From: Anaerolinea thermolimosa
Lineage (GTDB): Bacteria; Chloroflexota; Anaerolineae; Anaerolineales; Anaerolineaceae
Reading direction: 5' to 3'
Length of the DNA stretch: 64,000 bases
Assembly (NCBI RefSeq): GCF_001050195.2
Contig: NZ_DF967965.1
Span: forward strand, 488,744 to 552,743
This document shows, piece by piece, positions 62,085 through 64,000 of the stretch. Position 1 is the first letter of the stretch; each line of letters starts with the position of its first letter. The notes under the pieces are model-generated. The model had not been told where the DNA came from, ran no database searches, and saw nothing but the letters and a program-made list of their open reading frames with translations. The position numbers and the translations under genes are program-made.

Positions 62085-62510
62085 TCAATGTTCAATTTTT
62101 ACCTGCAGATTCACCTGACCACAGCGAAGATCATCGCCATCCATGACCACAGTGGGGGTAAAAACCCGCTCCTCGTTTAGAAAAGTGCCGTTGGTAGAAT
62201 GGAGGTCTTCTACCCACCACTGGTTCTGTCGGTAGATAAGCCGGGCATGGCTGGATGAGACCGTCTCGTTGCGGATCGGGAATGTGGACCCGGGGTTCCG
62301 TCCGATTAAAATTTCGGTTGTGGTGTAGGTTCGGGTCTGATCATCGAGGGTGTTGCTGATGGAAAGGGTGATGGCAGGAGCGCGACGGGAGTGAACCACT
62401 TCTGTCTGGGCACGAAGGTCCTTCCACAACACTTGCAGTGCCCAAATGAGGAATCCGTAAAGAGAAGCCACCAGCAGGATGCGGAGGATCAGGAAAAGAA
62501 TGCTGCTCAT
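62085..62510 (-). CDS. Membrane-anchored FHA-domain protein (FhaB-like)
   Basis: 141 residues. A transmembrane helix (~5-27), a short basic linker, then an FHA domain (~65-138): EILIGRNPGSTFPIRNETVSSSHARLI, WVEDLHSTNGTFLN. FHA domains bind phosphothreonine peptides. The Arg, Ser, His and Asn of the binding face are present (GRNPGS, SSSHAR, STNGTF). Overlaps fhaA by 4 bp. The layout equals fhaB of actinobacteria, where it controls wall synthesis. Confidence 0.85.
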   Translation of the reverse strand: MSSILFLILRILLVASLYGFLIWALQVLWKDLRAQTEVVHSRRAPAITLSISNTLDDQTRTYTTTEILIGRNPGSTFPIRNETVSSSHARLIYRQNQWWVEDLHSTNGTFLNEERVFTPTVVMDGDDLRCGQVNLQVKIEH

Positions 62511-63289
62511 GAGGGTTCCTCCCCTGGAGAATCGCGCATCGAAATGGTTTTTCCGGTATCGGAATTATCCTCCGCGTGGTAGGCTTCTATTCCAAAGATC
62601 ATGGGCACTCCCGCCAGGCTGATGACATCGCCGGGTTTCAAGGGCCACTGGCGGACAGGTTGCCCATTGACCGTAGTGCCACCGGTGGAGTTCAAGTCGA
62701 AGAGGATATACTGACCGCGGCTAAAGCGGATTTGAGCGTGTTCGCGTGAAACGCGGAGGTCGGGGATGACGAGGTGATTCTCTGGGCGCCGACCGATATT
62801 GATAACCGTTGCATCCAGATAAAAAAGGTCTTTGCCGTTGACCAGTAAAAAGGCACGTTTCGGGGGAATGTCTTCAGGAGGGAGGTCACGTGCAGTCTGT
62901 AAGACGGCGGTGTGGCCGGTCTCGTCAGGCAGGGGGGCGCTTTCAACACGGAAGAGATCCTCGCCGGGGGACTCATCCACCACCAGATCAATTTTTGGGG
63001 GAATGCGTAAAGGGATCCCGGATTCGCGGGCAGACTGGTAGAGTTCCAGGGCTACCTCAGAGATCAGGTGGAGGGGCTGGTTCAGCGCAGATGCCACATC
63101 CATCCGTAGATGGAGAAGCAGGTGTGGAGTGAACTCTGGCTCTGTCGGCACCTGGCGGAGTTGTTCCTGAAACGCCCGGACAAGCTGGTAGGCGAGGCGG
63201 CTTTCGAAGTCTGTGGAAGTGGCAGGGAGCATCCATTGTTCGATCATCGCCTGAAGCCTGGCCTCGATTCGATCGAGCCTGTTCTTCAT
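62507..63289 (-). CDS. FhaA-like protein (DUF3662 plus FHA domain)
   Basis: 260 residues. N-terminal ~115 residues match the DUF3662 region of FhaA (MKNRLDRIEARLQAMIEQW, LAYQLVRAFQEQLRQV, LHLRMDVASALNQPLHLI). A C-terminal FHA domain (~165-240) has INIGRRPENHLVIPDLRVSREHAQIRF and LNSTGGTTVNG. Here Asn-Gly of the binding loop reads TGGTTVNG, close to normal. In actinobacteria FhaA works with Ser/Thr kinases and MviN to control peptidoglycan precursors. No kinase or phosphatase gene is adjacent here. Confidence 0.85.
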   Translation of the reverse strand: MKNRLDRIEARLQAMIEQWMLPATSTDFESRLAYQLVRAFQEQLRQVPTEPEFTPHLLLHLRMDVASALNQPLHLISEVALELYQSARESGIPLRIPPKIDLVVDESPGEDLFRVESAPLPDETGHTAVLQTARDLPPEDIPPKRAFLLVNGKDLFYLDATVINIGRRPENHLVIPDLRVSREHAQIRFSRGQYILFDLNSTGGTTVNGQPVRQWPLKPGDVISLAGVPMIFGIEAYHAEDNSDTGKTISMRDSPGEEPS

Positions 63290-63305
63290 ACTTTATAATT
63301 ATAAT

Positions 63306-63725
63306 ATGAGGTCTTCTCGAACTGGTGATCGTGGGTATCTCGAAATAGCTCATACGGCTGACTGGGCACTGCACGTCTGGGCGCCAGATCTAAAAGCGTT
63401 GCTGATCACCGCTGCAGAAGGGATGTACACTTTGCTGGGGGTAGTGACCGATCCGAGTCAACCGGTGCAACAGCACCTGGCCCTGGAGGCGATTGATGCC
63501 GAAAGTCTGCTGGTGGCTTTTCTCAATGAACTGGTTTTTCAACTCGAAGAGAGGTGGGCTTTCTGGCAGTTTGATCTGGAAGTGAAAGGAACTCAACTGG
63601 AGGGTGAACTGACGGGGGCACGGGTGATTGGTCAGAGCAAAGAGATTAAGGCGGTTACTTACCACGATCTGGCAATACAGAAGGGTGAACGAGGGCTGGA
63701 AGTTACCGTGGTCTTCGATGTTTAA
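63306..63725 (+). CDS. Archease
   Basis: 139 residues. EIAHTADWALHVWAPDLKALLITAAEGMYTLL, ESLLVAFLNELVFQLE, and KAVTYHDLAIQKGERGLEVTVVFDV are archease features, including the acidic metal-binding residues. It makes RtcB turn over by helping load guanylate. It is followed by rtcB after 30 bp, and is divergent from fhaA. Confidence 0.9.
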   Translation: MRSSRTGDRGYLEIAHTADWALHVWAPDLKALLITAAEGMYTLLGVVTDPSQPVQQHLALEAIDAESLLVAFLNELVFQLEERWAFWQFDLEVKGTQLEGELTGARVIGQSKEIKAVTYHDLAIQKGERGLEVTVVFDV

Positions 63726-63755
63726 TGGTCTGGAAGGCTGGTAAGGAGGTGCAGA

Positions 63756-64000
63756 ATGATTCAACTGCAATCTTTCACGCGGATTTCCGACTACGAGTGG
63801 GAAATTCCCAGGACGTTCCGGCAAGACATGCGTGTGCCGGTGCGGGTATTTGCCTCACGTCGCCTGCTAGAAAATGCTCTGGGTGATAAGTCCATCGAAC
63901 AGGCGGTAAACGCCGCCACCCTGCCAGGACTGGTGGGACGGGTGGTGGTTATGCCAGATGTTCATCAGGGGTATGGCTTCCCGATCGGTGGGGTAGCCGC
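63756..64000 (+). CDS. rtcB: RtcB RNA ligase (partial, 3' end outside window)
   Basis: N-terminal 81 residues only. A perfect AAGGAGGT ribosome site precedes the ATG at 63756. The visible part contains the hallmark [14 protein letters not shown] segment, which carries a metal-binding Asp; the canonical Cys of the xPDCHxG motif is Val here. RtcB joins RNA 2',3'-cyclic phosphate ends to 5'-OH with GTP. Adjacent archease confirms the identity. Confidence 0.85.
   Translation, partial: MIQLQSFTRISDYEWEIPRTFRQDMRVPVRVFASRRLLENALGDKSIEQAVNAATLPGLVGRVVVMPDVHQGYGFPIGGVA

Overview
The window looks like bacterial chromosome from a Chloroflexota lineage, most likely class Anaerolineae. This is inferred from gene content, not from a marker gene. 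The points behind it are moderately high GC, many exported proteins or lipoproteins with Thr/Pro-rich linkers, a bacterial Elp3, tandem M42 peptidases, a GH1 glycosidase, a sodium-pumping decarboxylase and an FHA/SEDS cell-wall locus. No rRNA, tRNA, CRISPR array or insertion sequence was recognised.

Layout. 1-2.6 kb: an edge-truncated secreted protein, then a chelatase AAA gene and a VWA gene that would form one 686-residue ChlD-type protein by a -1 shift at an A9 run. 2.7-9.0 kb: three M42 peptidase genes, with an AT-rich restriction-modification pair inserted between the first and second. 9.0-16.1 kb: a solute-binding lipoprotein, a small membrane protein, adenosine deaminase, SurE, a WD40 lipoprotein and a GH1 glycosidase. 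16.1-19.1 kb: Elp3, a Trm9-like methyltransferase and a small LuxR-type regulator with a promoter/operator. 19.4-28.0 kb: a hybrid histidine kinase, a receiver-MinD-like protein, a 565-bp tandem duplication, and a four-gene sodium-translocating decarboxylase operon.

28.0-34.8 kb: an EAD1-like/trypsin fusion, then a TetR-controlled ABC efflux operon and a PIG-L deacetylase. 34.8-45.5 kb: a lipoprotein, an LCP enzyme, an LRR protein, a CBS protein, small helical/HhH proteins, a PhyH dioxygenase, methyltransferase, DUF123 protein, LspA, an RluD-like synthase, threonine aldolase and a GAF/HD-GYP protein. 45.7-57.0 kb: purine nucleoside phosphorylase, a 7TM-GAF-HTH sensor, an S1 protein, FtsK, a CDP-alcohol phosphatidyltransferase, Lgt and an ABC exporter whose permease carries a SpoIIM-like domain. 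57.0-64.0 kb: HNH nuclease, a TIGR01777 oxidoreductase, a minus-strand locus fhaA-fhaB-mtnP-(SEDS+PBP fusion), then archease and RtcB.

The most unusual items are the SEDS-PBP fusion whose three transpeptidase motifs all look lost, the EAD1/trypsin protein, the A9 frameshift site in the chelatase gene, the perfect 565-bp tandem duplication, and the Elp3/Trm9-like neighbourhood. Lgt and LspA fit the many lipoproteins. Adenosine deaminase, SurE, PNP and MTAP form a dispersed purine-salvage set.
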